Shown piece by piece: positions 31,614 to 31,845 of a stretch of 31,845 bases of DNA. Within the stretch, counting starts at the first letter, position 1. Each line of letters begins with the position of its first letter. Position numbers and translations under genes: made by a program. The stretch comes from Gonapodya prolifera JEL478 (taxonomy: Eukaryota > Monoblepharomycota > Monoblepharidomycetes > Monoblepharidales > Gonapodyaceae), in the NCBI GenBank assembly GCA_001574975.1, contig KQ965901.1, positions 1-31,845 on the forward strand, given 5' to 3'. Below the pieces are notes generated by a model that was not told the origin of the DNA, searched no databases, and worked only from the letters and a program-made list of their open reading frames with translations.

Positions 31614-31845
31614 ATGTCCCACCCCGTCGCATCCACTGCCACAGCTTCCGCCTCGATTGTGTCACGCCGCGGTGCGCTCATCGTCGTCGAGGGTCTCGAC
31701 CGGTCGGGAAAATCCACGCAGTGCCGAATGCTGGCGGAGGCGTTGAAGAAGAAGACTGGTGGGAAAGCGGAACTCGTGCGGTTTCCGGGTGAGTGAGGTC
31801 AAGCGATTTGGAGGAATGCTCGGGTGTTGTTGATGCCTTTGTGAA
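31614..31845 (+). CDS. Thymidylate kinase, 5' exon (partial, runs off the window)
   Basis: dTMP kinase phosphorylates dTMP to dTDP for DNA synthesis (Cdc8 in yeast). The visible exon reads [20 protein letters not shown], then [17 protein letters not shown] with the Walker A P-loop typical of the family, and [19 protein letters not shown], where a DR-type motif would follow. The exon ends at 31788 (TTT CCG G|GTGAGT) and the next exon lies outside the window. I chose the ATG at 31614 because the 11 residues added by the ATG at 31581 do not resemble a kinase start. The upstream alternative is possible. Confidence 0.85.

Noticed and set aside
1-31845. CRISPR arrays, bacterial-type operons, tRNA or rRNA genes
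   Set aside because: No regularly spaced repeats, no ribosome-binding-site-led gene strings and no cloverleaf or rRNA signature were noticed. The gene structure is plainly eukaryotic. A tRNA scan could not be run.

Overview
The window looks like draft nuclear DNA from an intron-dense fungus. The introns are short (about 40-90 bp, GT-AG, with one clear GC-AG case) and cut almost every gene into many small exons. The recognisable genes are eukaryotic housekeeping genes: a Tim13-type mitochondrial chaperone, NudC, a CXXC zinc-binding protein (CZIB/DUF866), and thymidylate kinase running off the right edge. Around them lie expansions typical of fungi: a TKL-like kinase, a leucine-rich-repeat (LRR) protein, MYND-finger proteins and an aldo-keto reductase. 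A large coiled-coil protein resembling the centrosome/spindle-pole CSPP1 type would suit a zoosporic early-diverging fungus (chytrid or monoblepharid grade). That placement is inference. A 13-base N run at 13901-13913 and a single N at 2135 show it is a draft assembly.

Layout: 1-3296 is gene-poor and transposon-like, with two diverged, oppositely oriented copies of a spliced cysteine-containing element (1-216 and 884-1103). On the minus strand from 3297 to 8799 lie tim13, an LRR gene, a damaged protein kinase and nudC. 8800-10460 has no gene I can support. A second, more decayed kinase occupies 10462-11110. A roughly 4 kb coiled-coil, proline-rich gene fills 11377-15443. 15444-17951 is again gene-free and repeat-like.

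From 17952 to 20255 czib (minus) and a CBM48/AMPK-beta-like gene (plus) are divergently arranged about 134 bp apart. 20501-24681 is a tandem array of three minus-strand MYND paralogs, each broken in a different way. 25303-26754 encodes an intronless, largely disordered 483-residue protein. 26755-28611 holds a diverged direct duplication. 28612-29971 is an unidentified coiled-coil gene. 30375-31300 is an N-terminally truncated aldo-keto reductase relic, and 31614 onward is the 5' exon of thymidylate kinase.

There is no evident shared pathway: this is a core-gene region interrupted by decaying lineage-specific families. The most unusual observations are a 5-nt internal microexon in czib that restores the second CxxC zinc motif, a 15-nt microexon plus a GC-AG intron in nudC, a CBM48 gene with no AUG in its first exon, and the three MYND paralogs, whose comparison reveals lost splice sites, a CGA-to-TGA nonsense and an 8-nt deletion. 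Exon joins were worked out by eye from conserved protein signatures, so individual boundaries may be off by a few bases, especially in the LRR, coiled-coil and CBM48 genes.
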